This document shows, piece by piece, positions 11,404-21,033 of a stretch of DNA of 64,000 nucleotides. The translations under genes were made by a program, and so were the position numbers. The notes under the pieces were generated by a model. It saw only the letters and a list, made by a program, of their open reading frames with translations. It was not told the origin of the DNA and made no database searches. The stretch is from contig NMRB01000277.1 in the NCBI GenBank assembly GCA_002633025.1, forward strand, positions 286,295-350,294, in the 5' to 3' direction. Each line of letters opens with the position of its first letter. Within the stretch, counting starts at the first letter, position 1. The DNA is from Notospermus geniculatus (lineage: Eukaryota > Nemertea > Pilidiophora > Heteronemertea > Lineidae).

Positions 11404-11919
11404 GGTTCAAATTGTTCTAAACATGTTTATCTATTGCAAGACGTTGACATTATCTTGATTTTATAATACTCAACTGAGAAAAATGCAACCTTCGGCACTA
11501 AAATTCCGGCAGTTTAGCTCGGAAGCATGAGAGTTGATGCAATTTACTGAATTTACTGAATCTTGGAATAAGATCGCCGAACAATATTAACGTTATCATG
11601 GAGAAGGGAATTCCCGCTGCATATAAACATTGTTGTATAGCCGATTGCTGTCACAGGTTTCACCAAATCCTTTCGCCCAAAATACCTATGTTAACTTCTT
11701 TGTCTTCAAACCATTGTTTGCCATATTTGGTAGGAACCAAATAGTTGTATTGTACGAACGTCTCGTTAATACTGTGGTTTCCTTTTGTAGGCCTCGACCA
11801 TGTCGACGTGCATGGCTTAATGTGTCAGGGAATTCCTATTCTATTCCAAATAGGGCAGCAACCAATCAAATTTCGTTCCGGACCTTTTCCACTACATGCA
11901 TTGACTTCTAACAGTCGTG

Positions 11920-12616
11920 AATCGCCGTATTCCGAGTCCGGGTTTTCCAAACCTCCGTGTCAAAATGGCCGACTCGGAAGAAAATGAACAGGACAGGCTA
12001 CAAAAATCGAACACTGGAGATAGAAATGTCATCGAATCTGAGCAAGTAAGGCGTACAGTCGGATCTCAGTGGTCTACTGCAGCTCTCTGAGAAATTTGGT
12101 GTAGTAACTCATTTTCGTTAACGAGTTTGAGCTGTAAAACCAGCGCGGTGTCACTGCTGAAAAAATGGCACCGGCGTCGCCGAAGGCCTAGTCGAGACCA
12201 CGGCCTTATCAAGCAAGAACTCTTGTACCACGTGTACTGTAGGCCTACAACAGGCTGTAGACTTGTTACTGTTGTGTAATACTCATATGCTGCATCATAT
12301 CATGATATGTAGCTACGGGATGTAGGTAGGCCTACACGGTCATGACGTTGACGGGGGATGCCGGTGCCAACAGCAATGAGCATGACACCGCGCCGGTTTT
12401 ACAGCTCAAACTCGCTAACGAAAATGAGTTACAACACCAAATTTCTCAGAGAGCTGCAGTAGACCACTGAAATCCGACTGTACGCCTTACTTACTCAGAT
12501 TCGATGACATTTCTCTCTCCAATGTTCGATTTTTGTAGCCTGTCCTGTTCATTTTCTTCCGAGTCGACCATTTTGACACGGAGGTTTGGAAATCGCGGAC
12601 TCGGAATACGGCGATT
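11920..12616. mobile_element. 697-bp foldback element, arms ~250 bp
   Basis: AATCGCCGTATTCCGAGTCC at the left edge is mirrored by GGACTCGGAATACGGCGATT at the right. Arms stay complementary through GTCAAAATGG, AACAGGACAGGCTACAAA, GGCGTACAGTCGGAT and AGCTGTAAAACC. The core contains TAGGCCTAC words. If transcribed, the arms would form a long hairpin. No transposase; TSD not identified. Confidence 0.75.
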
Positions 12617-12931
12617 GCACGGCTTTGTGCAGTACTGATTCCCCAGCGTGTTAAAGGCCGTGATCCACTGTCCCGATTTTTCGCCGCAGGCGAACTTACG
12701 ACCTGATCTGCGGTCTCGCCTGGGATCGGACCGTAGCAGTGGATCAGCTACAAGGTTTTCGCCGCAGACTGAAATATGGTCAATTTCATGCCTGCGACCG
12801 CCTCATGCAGGAACTTCCTCGGCGCGACAGCGAGCGGAGCTCGGACTGCGCGCTTCCTACTGTGTGTGTAGGCCCTAGTTACATGTGTTTTTACTCCCGT
12901 CGAGTGTGTTTCACTCACTACACGATTTGTT

Positions 12932-13690
12932 ATGGAAGAAGATTTTCTTCCGTTGGTTGTTGGTCAAGAGGTGGAGGTGCTCAGTGAAGCCTTTGCACCG
13001 TCTTTGACCTGCGGTCAAGACCGCCATGCGAGTCCGGCCCGAGAAAGGGCCACTGCGGACTCTGCTCTGAGTCACGTTCGTTTGACCGAGCGAATTCAAG
13101 ATGGCGTCGGCTCCAACGTGGAAGTTTCACGTGGGGGTGCTTCGCCGAAGAAGAAGTCTAGCAGCAAGAGTAAAGTTAAGTCTTCAAAGTCTGCTCCCTC
13201 TAAGTCCGACTCCAATGTTTCGGACCAGAGGATTATTGGGTTGATTGATTCCCGTCTGGAGTCTAAATCTGAAGGTCTGAAGGAATTTTTCCAATTCTCT
13301 TTGGCCGCTGTTGATGTTGGCCGCTGCTGGCAGAGGGCTTGAGCGGGAGGGAGGTTTCATTCCTCCGCCTCCTCCCCCTCAGCTGCAGCAGGCCCAGGTG
13401 CATTCCCGATCCGGCTCTACTAATGGCCAGAGGATGCGGGAGGTGTCGCCACCAGTCATTGCCCTTGATGATGATCTGGGCAGTTTGGCTGGGTCTCCGC
13501 AGAGGCGTTCTTGGCAGTATGAACGTTCGGCTGCGGCTGGGGGNCTCCGCAGAGGCGTTCTTGGCAGTATGAACGTTCGGCTGCGGCTGGGGGTGGTTAT
13601 CCGGTCCCGAGGGCTTCCACTTCTGGGGCCCCTTCTCCCCAGGTTTATGAAGAGGGGTTGAGGCCTTGCGATCGGATCAAACATGTTTGA
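12932..13690 (+). pseudogene. Gag-like or unknown ORF, frameshifted
   Basis: From ATG 12932 a 136-residue frame begins MEEDFLPLVV, then has a basic Ser/Lys-rich block (SPKKKSSSKSKVKSSKS) and a short amphipathic stretch (IIGLIDSRLESKSEGLKEFF). Around 13310 the sense shifts to the neighbouring frame, which continues as a Pro/Gln/Ser-rich segment (IPPPPPPQLQQAQ, DDDLGSLAGSPQRR) across a single-N join at 13544. The composition resembles the Gag-like first ORF of DIRS/LTR-type retroelements, but no zinc knuckle or downstream pol was found. A host gene fragment cannot be excluded. Low certainty. Confidence 0.35.
13495..13593 (+). repeat. 49-bp direct duplication around a single N
   Basis: 13495-13543 and 13545-13593 are identical 49-mers separated by one N. 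This is the signature of two overlapping contig ends placed side by side rather than merged; probably an assembly artefact. Confidence 0.85.
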
Positions 13691-13865
13691 TTTTGTCGTA
13701 GGTCGTAAGGACGCCGTCGGTATGCCGGGGCAGATTATCCAATTGAAACAGGTTATTTAATGACGTAAGGCGCTTTACCGAGATAGACAGACATGAGTGC
13801 CATAAAGTTCCAGTGCCGTTTGACATCAATCACTTCCATGACTTCCACTTTCTTGATTTTATCAC

Positions 13866-13925
13866 GTTGATGTTGATGTTGATGCTGTTGTTGATGATGA
13901 TGTTGATGTTGTTGTTGATGTTGTT
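13866..13925. repeat. (TGATGT)n / (TTG)n microsatellite
   Basis: Irregular GTTGAT and TTG units over about 60 bp. Translated, it gives a meaningless Leu/Met run. Confidence 0.9.
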
Positions 13926-14059
13926 TTCGTCCGCCCTCGACCAGAAGGTACTGCCAGGACAGCGACTACAGCTAATAGCGTTTCCGACTGCATCTTAAGT
14001 CTCGTCTTAACTGCGCCGGCGCAATGGATCTACTTTTGAACCTACAACAGTTGGCCTGA

Positions 14060-14880
14060 GAAGACTTGCACTTTAGAAGTGTTTGACCTTGACCTTGACC
14101 TCTGACCGTCCAGGTCATTGTGTAATGACTTGGACGGTCAGAGGTCAAGGTAAACTGTCCAGGTCACTGTGTAATCTGAAAGCTCATCCGTGATAACCTT
14201 GGTGTAGGTGAAGGTTTTAGGCTTCCACCATCACCAGGTTCTGACTTATCTCATTTTATCTGTGACGGTTGACCGTGACCTTGACCTTTGACCTTGAGTT
14301 GCGCAACTGGAACAGGATCCTTGATTAAACCTAGAGGGGATGGTTAATTCAGGCTTCTAATTCGTTTTCTCCTAAAATTCAGAGCAGATTTGCATTTTAG
14401 AACTGTCTCCCCTAATCTTGACCCCTGACCTTCAAGGTCATTGCGTAATCTGAAAGTTCATCCTTGATAACCTAGGTGTAGGTGAAGGTTTTAGGCTTCT
14501 ACCATCACCAGATTCTGATTTATGTCATGTTATCAAATTTGATTATCAAATCTTGTCAGTAAGTATCATGTGACCGAGCAGGTGCAAACTGAAAATTTCA
14601 GTTGCAATAACATCCTTGGATGAGCTATGATGTTGTAATACCAGTTTCAAGTCACATACCGGTACTGTGGTAGATCTCCCGATATGTCAAAATATCAAAT
14701 TTGATATATCAATATCATTATGATGCTCAACCTGGAGAATAAATGCCAGTATCTTGCCGAGGGCCAAAAACATAGGGAAGGAACTTGCTGCTAGTGCTCT
14801 ACCTGGCCTCGGAGACGAGTTATTCAAGAAATAAAAGTGTGACGGACAAAATTTCAACTTTTGATATATCAATTTCACCA
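14060..14880. repeat. Dispersed repeat with AAGGTCA / TGACCTTGAC words
   Basis: Repeated phrases such as TTGACCTTGACCTCTGACC, AAGGTCATTG(C/T)GTAATCTGAAAG and ATATCAAATTTGATA recur within this stretch and again at 18750-19230, 51300-51560 (and its duplicate) and 62030-62490. A dispersed family, non-coding, not classified. Confidence 0.7.
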
Positions 14881-15436
14881 TGAACCAGGTATCGGAGACC
14901 TGAAATTTTCATTCCATCTTGTAGCTCAGGTCATGACTGTCCGCCGGACAATGGTTTACACCACCAAATTGTTACTGAGCGTCCGGCGGACGATCGATGA
15001 CGGGTACACTCGTTTACGTTGCACCGGAAAATGAAGATGAAGCAGGTATAAGGTTGATGCATTGAAGCTGGGAAAGTTTGTGAAGATTTGCACTAAATAA
15101 TGTGTTGCAGGAAGCAAATCGCATCTAGGGGCCTACAGAAAACAAATGCCAAATTCTGAAATATAGATGAAAAAGAGAAACATGAATTATTGGACTGCTA
15201 TAGTTGTACCTGAGGTTTGTGACGTGCATTCTGCAGATCGCCTGCCAGCAGCCCATCTGCAGAATGCACTTTTAGGCCTAAGATGTCTACAAGGGAGTAA
15301 GAAATAAAAGTGGAAAATAAGAAGTGGGAATTTTTGGAATTTTCGGCAGATTTTTCAATTTCTCAAATTGGGAGAAAAAATTCTCCCATTTTGAGAAATT
15401 TTCGGAAAATCACAACTCAAATTGGGAGAAAAATTA
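14881..15436. other. No gene recognised
   Basis: Contains small inverted repeats: GTCCGCCGGAC / GCGTCCGGCGGACG (~14938-14990), TGCATTCTGCAGAT (~15229-15268) and AATTGGGAGAAAAA (~15366-15432). No exon. Confidence 0.4.
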
Positions 15437-15954
15437 GGGCCGTTTAGACGACAAGCCAAAAAACCACATTCAGATTCGATCCGATTCAATCCGATCGGCC
15501 CACATAACTGACCGGATGTGGTCCTAGTTTTTGGGTAGCGTTTACACGGGCACGTTAATCTGGTCGCATTCCGACTTCAAATTACCCTCGTGGAACTCTC
15601 CACAGCGATGCGCTCAGTGGAGGTAGAAAACTTCTACTGTGGTACTATTCGGGTATAGCGTCCATGAAAGTGTAACCAATGTAAACTCATCAATGCGCAT
15701 GCGCGTAGGTAGGATGAATCCGGATTCAGGTCTCATTTGCGTTTAGACAAGCAATTTGAATCTGGTCGTATGTGGTTCAATGTGGTCTAATGCGATCGAA
15801 TGTGGTCTCGGGACCAGCAAAATCGGTGGTTCATTTTAAATCCACATTGAACTACATTAGACCACATTGGGTACCGTTTACACGCAAGAGTTTTGAACCA
15901 CAATCAGATTCGATCGGATCGTATGTGGATTTTTGCCTGTCGTGTAAACGGCCC
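15437..15954. mobile_element. MITE, GGGCCGTTTAGACGACA family copy 2
   Basis: Same ends as 2584-3064 (right end has one change, GTCGTGTAAACGGCCC), flanked by TA. The interior again repeats GATCCGATT and ATGTGGTC words on both arms. Confidence 0.8.
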
Positions 15955-15995
15955 TATTATTGCTAATCTTCCTTCCATCCATCATGCCAGAAGCA

Positions 15996-16397
15996 CACTG
16001 TAAAAAATGGAGTAGTCCCCGCGGGTAAATTTTACCAATGCCATCGGCAATTTCGTTTTTACCACAGAAAAGGGTAATATTTGCTCAAAAACGCCGGTCA
16101 ATATTACCTATCCGTGGGTATTCTCAGGCACCTTCCTTATAATAGGGGGTAATGTTTACCTGGAACCGTGGGTAAAACTGGCGACAAGCTTACTACCTAT
16201 TTACCTACGGGAATATAGGGAGTAAGCTTGTCCCCAGTTTTACCCACGGTTCCAGGTAAACATTACCTACAATAATAAGGAAGGCGCCTGAGAATACCCA
16301 CGGATAGGTAATACTGACCGGCGCTTTTGAGCAAATATTACCCTTTTCTGTGGTAAAATAGAATTTACCCGCGGGGACTATTCCATTTTTTACAGTG
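15996..16397. mobile_element. 402-bp palindromic MITE, CACTGTAAAAAATGG ends
   Basis: The ends CACTGTAAAAAATGGA and CCATTTTTTACAGTG are perfect inverted repeats, and nearly the whole element is self-complementary (GGGTAATGTTTACCTGGAACC / GGTTCCAGGTAAACATTACC at the centre). CACTGTAAAA-type termini occur in hAT MITEs, but a clean 8-bp TSD is not evident, so superfamily is left open. Confidence 0.75.
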
Positions 16398-16437
16398 CAC
16401 ATGACACCCATTTTGGGCCCCATGTTGTGCAATAATA

Positions 16438-16988
16438 CAGGGTGGTCCAAAAAAAACGGACAAGCATACTTCCACCACCCTCAGTCCCAAACCACTGGTA
16501 TGAATGGAAAGGGAATCTTTCTAGAAGAAAAATAAGACCAAGATACCTCGATTCGGTCCAGTAGTTTTACCTCCAGAGCCATTTTTGTGAAGCAAAGTCA
16601 GTGGTCGTTAATGACTAACTTACCGGTGAACCGCGAATTCAGCATGATTGATAAAGGGGATTAGTTGTTATGCAACAATGCTCAACTTTGATTTTCATGT
16701 TCTACATGTACTCGTACTTCATTTTTTGTTTGACCTGTCCATAGGATAATGCTTTTGTCAATTACAAGGCGACACTGTTGTGAATGCCCTTGATTGTACT
16801 GCATGGAACAATTCACGAAGGGCCTTGACCTTGCTTTACAAAATAGGGTCTACAGCTCGAACCACTGCACCGAATCGGGATATCTTGGTGTCTTTTTTCT
16901 TCTAGAAAGATTCTCCATCCAATGCCATCAGTAGTTTTGGGCTCTGGGTAGTGGAAGTATGCTTGTCCGTTTTTTTTGGACCACCCTG
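16438..16988. mobile_element. 551-bp mariner-type MITE, CAGGGTGGTCC ends
   Basis: Left CAGGGTGGTCCAAAAAAAAC and right GTTTTTTTTGGACCACCCTG are inverted repeats, extended by GGACAAGCATACTTCCAC on both arms, with TA flanks at 16436-16437 and 16989-16990. Non-autonomous. Confidence 0.85.
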
Positions 16989-17132
16989 TATTGTACGTGG
17001 ATGGACCGCTTTAGGAAGAGGAATTCCTCTACAAGAAACGGCGTTCGAACGCGACTGGGTTAGCCACGTGGCTGCCTACTGACGTCACTCGCGTTCATGT
17101 TTGTCGTTGGCGTTCAGGATCTTAACCTCACT

Positions 17133-17213
17133 ATTAACAATTTTGCGCAAGGTATGCAAGTGTGCCTGTAACGACGAGGACGCCATTTGGAGCACATTTT
17201 GGAAAGAACATAG
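17133..17213 (+). pseudogene. Mariner-like transposase C-terminus, right arm
   Basis: Mirror partner of the left-arm fragment. The plus-strand frame reads MQVCL, a stop in place of Gln (CAA to TAA), then RRGRHLEHILERT and TAG at 17211-17213, leading outward to the terminal repeat. The premature stop shows decay. Both ends of the element therefore derive from the 3' end of a transposase gene. Confidence 0.6.
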
Positions 17214-17364
17214 AATTTCTATACAAATTGACTCAGATCGCTAAAACTTTGTCGAAAGATCATCCACAGACTAAAGTTCAAGTGTACCAAATATGAAGCA
17301 ATTTCACGGATATTTGTAGGATTTATTAACATTTTTACGGGGGCAGCTTTTTTGGGTCACCCTG

Positions 17365-17420
17365 TACAATGAGCGTGGTATCCGGTAACCATAGTAACTG
17401 GTAACACCAGATCTATTAGT
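17365..17420 (+). repeat. Dispersed repeat copy 2, resumed
   Basis: TACAATGAGCGTGGTATCCGG continues the repeat split at 7500. Compare copy 1 at 1345-1370. Confidence 0.7.
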
Positions 17421-18314
17421 CCATGGGCTGGGGGGTTCCTGTGTGCATAAGATGTACCCTAAGTTACTCTACTGTCTCTGAGAGGGGAGTATCCACATAT
17501 TATAAGAAAATCTGGGGTAGACTTTCTCAAACCCGGCAGCAAGTGAGAAAGAGACCCCTAAAGTTAGGGTACTGGAAATAAAAAAGGGGTCAAAAATATG
17601 ATATCATCAGATCATATCAATATTGATGTCAAAATGTAGGTCTGTGAGTGTACTTCAAGGAAATATGCATCCCAAAGCCAGATCAGGTCCTTGTTCGCGT
17701 ACAAAATGGGTTAAACAAGGGAAAATCCCAACTTTGACCCCTTGCCATTGGCTTCAGAGGCAACTTCAGCCGATAAAAGTTGATCATTTCCACTCAGATA
17801 AGTAATACCTACATTTTGATACCCATCTTGACACCATGATCTATTCGGGTATACACAGACCCTACCCTTTTTTACCTGTTTTGACCCTTAAGGACCTTGG
17901 GCCAAAGTAACCATGTCAAGATGGGTATCAAAATGAAGGTATAACTTTTCTGAGTGTAATTGATCGACTTTTATTGGCTGACGTTGCCCCTGAAGCCAAT
18001 GGCAAGGGGTTGAAGTTGGATTTCCCCTTTTTAACCCCTTTTGTAGGGGCTCATAGGCCAAATCTGACTTTTTGGGGGTGCATATTTTCTTGAAGTACAC
18101 TCACAGACCTATATTTTGACACCAATATTGATATGATCTGATGATATCATATTTTTTTATTTCCAGTACCCTAACTTTAGGGGTCTCTTCTCACTTGCTG
18201 CCGGGTTTGAGAAAGTCTACCCAAGATGTTCTTATAATATGGGTACTCCCCTCTCAGAAACAGCAGAGTACTTAGGGTACATCTTATGCACACGGGAACC
18301 CCCATAGCCCATGC
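17421..18314. mobile_element. ~890-bp foldback element
   Basis: Left CATGGGCT then GGTTCC(T/C)GTGTGCATAAG is mirrored at the right edge. The two arms of about 400 bp remain alignable through TAGGGTACTGGAAATAAA, ATATGATATCATCAGATC and CAAAATGTAGGTCTGTGAG. Interrupts copy 2 of the dispersed repeat. No coding capacity. Confidence 0.75.
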
Positions 18315-18317
18315 ATT

Positions 18318-18523
18318 ATATGTGCAGACGTAGCACTAGGCGCGATATTTGTCTATTATACATCAAGTGGCATTTCCCCACTGCTTTGCATGGTTTATTT
18401 GTGAATTACCAATTGGTGAGTACACGTGAGGGAATGTCCCTCTTCCCCACCGAAACGGGGTGGATGTCCTCAGGGCATTGAGGGAGGGTACGACCGTAAA
18501 TGACCGGAGATTCTCAGGATGCT
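18318..18523 (+). repeat. Dispersed repeat copy 2, right part
   Basis: Matches 1388-1590 (TGTGCAGACG, TAGCACTAGGCGCGATATTTG, ACCGAAACGGGGTGGATGTC). Completes the split repeat. Confidence 0.8.
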
Positions 18524-18749
18524 GGAATGGCTGAAACATTCCGGTCATTGACGTCCTCGCCTTCACCGAAGTTGTGAAGGTTAACTGCGACATTAAACCT
18601 CCAGTGGTTTTAGGTAGAAACGACAAAATCGTAGAATGGGGCAATCCAGAATATAGTTCAACCTCTCGATAATAGGGGTCTCTACTGTACTATAAGTTAT
18701 ACTATCCACTTCCTGTTCAGTGAGTTTCATTGTTTGTCAGTTCTTTGGG

Positions 18750-19230
18750 AAATTTGACCTTAACCTCTGACCTCTGGGTCATTGCATAATCGAAATTGGC
18801 ATCCTAAGTAACATAATTATGGGTGTTATCAAACCTCTACTGCTACCACAGACACATAGACATGATAGAGAAATTTCAAATTATCAAGTTTGACCTTGAC
18901 CTGATCATCAAGGTCATTGCATAATCGAAATGGGCATTCTCAATAACCTAAGTATGAGTGATATCATGTCTCTACCTCAACCACGGGCAGAGATATTTCA
19001 AATTGTCAAGTTTGAAAATATCAAAATCTCATGATATCTCAATCACCCGGACACATGAGGCTGAGAATTTTAACACAGTCCTGTCCTCCTCGGATAAGCA
19101 GGCATGAAGACTTGTTGATCAGTTGACAATGTGGCAAGTTATCTCAAAATATCAAATTTTGTGATATCGAACGTCAATATCACCATGACCCCAACATCTC
19201 AGATCAAAAATAATCAGCTCATTTGATTCC
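18750..19230. repeat. AAGGTCA dispersed repeat
   Basis: Same family as 14060-14880 and 62030-62490: TGCATAATCGAAAT(T/G)GGCAT, TGACCTTGACC and ATATCAAATTTTGTGATATC words. Confidence 0.7.
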
Positions 19231-19370
19231 TAGGGTATAACAACAGGCCCATGGGCCTTGCGCTCAGCTGACTTTGTAATAGTTGTTTGGAGTGGTAACT
19301 AACTGTAGTGGGCAGTTGTTTCCAAGGTGGCGAAGACATTGTGTGTAAATTTGTTGTTTGTTGAAAGCAG

Positions 19371-19561
19371 GAGGATTACGACAGAATGATGTTTCCTAAA
19401 GTCTGGCNGCTTTGTTGAAGGCGCTTTCGGCAGGTGAATACGATCTGTCTGCACAGCTGTTGCAGAACCTGTCCTTGATTCACAGTCAGCGAGGTGACGA
19501 CAAACGCGCTCTTCAGTATGCTAAGATGAGCATTAAGTATTCTCCGACAGCATTCTACAAG
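19371..19561 (+). CDS. TPR-repeat gene, exon A
   Basis: Follows a TTGAAAGCAG acceptor and ends at a GTATGT donor, phase 0. It reads EDYDRMMFPKVW, a single N at 19407, then LLKALSAGEYDLSAQ and a tetratricopeptide-type helix pair (LLQNLSLIHSQRGDDKRALQ...SIKYSPT), with the TPR hallmarks of small/large residues, A at the B-helix start and P at the end. The single N must stand for a number of bases that keeps frame (e.g. two). The next exon continues in phase. TPR arrays mediate protein-protein contacts, and the full protein's role cannot be told from two exons. 5' exons are not identified. Confidence 0.7.
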
Positions 19562-19573
19562 GTATGTTATCAA

Positions 19574-20035
19574 CCTCGTCCCCAGGATCTAACTCGAAAT
19601 TTCTTCTGCTTTTGCCTTGGGACGAGGTCGGGTGTCTACACACCGAAGACCTAAGACCCCCTACAAAACGAAGACCTAAGACCCTCTACAAAACGAAGAC
19701 CCCCACTTCTACAAAACGAAGACCCCAATCTAATTTCTACCTGGACATAAGTACTCAAATAAAACCACCTTATTCACTTCTCTCTCTGCAATATGCACCT
19801 TTTACACACAGATTCTTAAAGTGGTCGACCTGTGACCCATCGCCTCACTATTAACTGCATCGATCATTTTCGGATCTGTCTTCTGACCAAGGTACTTACT
19901 GGATAAAATAGTGCCATTTGTGTTGCCCAGTGGCATAGTTAACGAAAAAAATACACTGACCACTTTACATAGAAATTCTAGAGGGTCTTCGTTTTGTAGA
20001 TATGGGGGGTCTTCGTTTTGTAGCTACGGACGAGG
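19574..20035. mobile_element. Intronic element with CTACAAAACGAAGACC repeats
   Basis: CTACAAAACGAAGACC occurs three times on the left side and inverted (GGTCTTCGTTTTGTAG) twice on the right. CCTCGTCC / GGACGAGG mark the edges. A non-coding foldback-like element just inside the TPR intron. Confidence 0.5.
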
Positions 20036-21033
20036 TGCTTTCAGTGGCGGCGCGAAGGTTGCCGAAAGCTTCCGAGGCGAAGACGATTGAAGGGGCTAAT
20101 GAAAAATAAAGATCGATCTGTAAAATGATCATGGAAATATTCCAGATAATTAAGTGGGCATTTACGTTTGACTAACGGTGTACAATCTAACTTTATATTT
20201 CTTCAGAAAAAGTATCGATCAAAAAGTAGAAATCTAGATGTCTATCTTGGATTAAGGTGAAGGGATACCTAACAGATCAGCACAGGCCTAGTGGCGGTCC
20301 CAGAACTAAACTATTGTGCGGCAGCTCATTATAGCACCCCATCACCTGATCTCGGTTCACTGCCCATTACTACAACCCATTCCTAAACTCGAACCAAGAA
20401 TGTTTAGGAGTTGTTGGCCGATGATCGAGGCATGTGAAATCGATTGCAGACAAATAAAAAATGCGTGACGAGTGGTAAACTTTGAAACGGACTCTACTAA
20501 CCAGGCGGGAAAGGACTTAATTTGAATAACAATCATGCATTGATCGACTGACAGGGTTCCCACGGTCGGGAAAAGTCGGGAACAGTTTTGAAATTTCGAA
20601 AAAGTGCTCAAGGGCCTTAAAAAGGTCTTGATTTTAGTTTGTTACTTTTGAAAAGTCCAAGAAGGGTCTTGAAAAATAAAATCCGAAAGCGAAAAAAAAT
20701 TCTGTGTGTGTTATTTTTGTTTGCGGCCGCCATGATGTCAACCTCGCACCCAGCTCGTGGCAGTGGGACTGGATTGCAGCTCTGCAAGTACCGTGCTCTG
20801 TTATTGGCTGGTTTTCAATATCAGTGACTGACCTTCAGGTTTTCATCCAATCAGCGTTGTTGATGTATCCAACTTTCGGAATGAATGTATGGTCGCGAAT
20901 GGCATGATGAATGGCGCGAATGGCACACGCGGGAAATCGCACTGAGGTAAAAATTTGTTATTTTTCTGCAGCTACTTAGGCCTAGGCACCCTGACCGAAT
21001 ATTTTGTTCGTCAATCCACACAATCCCGCAAAA

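Larger units (their letters stand above)
7501..17364. mobile_element. 9.9-kb mariner-type inverted-arm element with nested cargo
   Basis: The left end CAGGGTGACCCAAAAAAGCT (7501) is mirrored by AGCTTTTTTGGGTCACCCTG (ending 17364), and similarity continues for about 240 bp inward on both sides. Both ends are flanked by TA. Removing 7501-17364 plus one TA restores the continuous repeat seen at 1335-1360, so this behaves as a single insertion. The interior holds a LINE, a gag-like ORF and many MITEs; most were probably acquired after insertion. Terminal sequence and TA duplication are of the IS630/Tc1/mariner type, and each arm encodes a transposase C-terminus. Whether the whole 9.9 kb ever moved as a unit is unknown. 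Confidence 0.75.

Noticed and set aside
10958-11458. Open frames crossing the N-gap with Gly or Pro runs
   Set aside because: They consist of N-encoded X and a poly-C/poly-G homopolymer; the same applies to frames over 30483-30858 and 42754-43419.
19574-20035. CRISPR-like array from repeated CTACAAAACGAAGACC
   Set aside because: Eukaryotic context, irregular spacing, and the motif occurs in inverted orientation on the other side; it is a foldback repeat.
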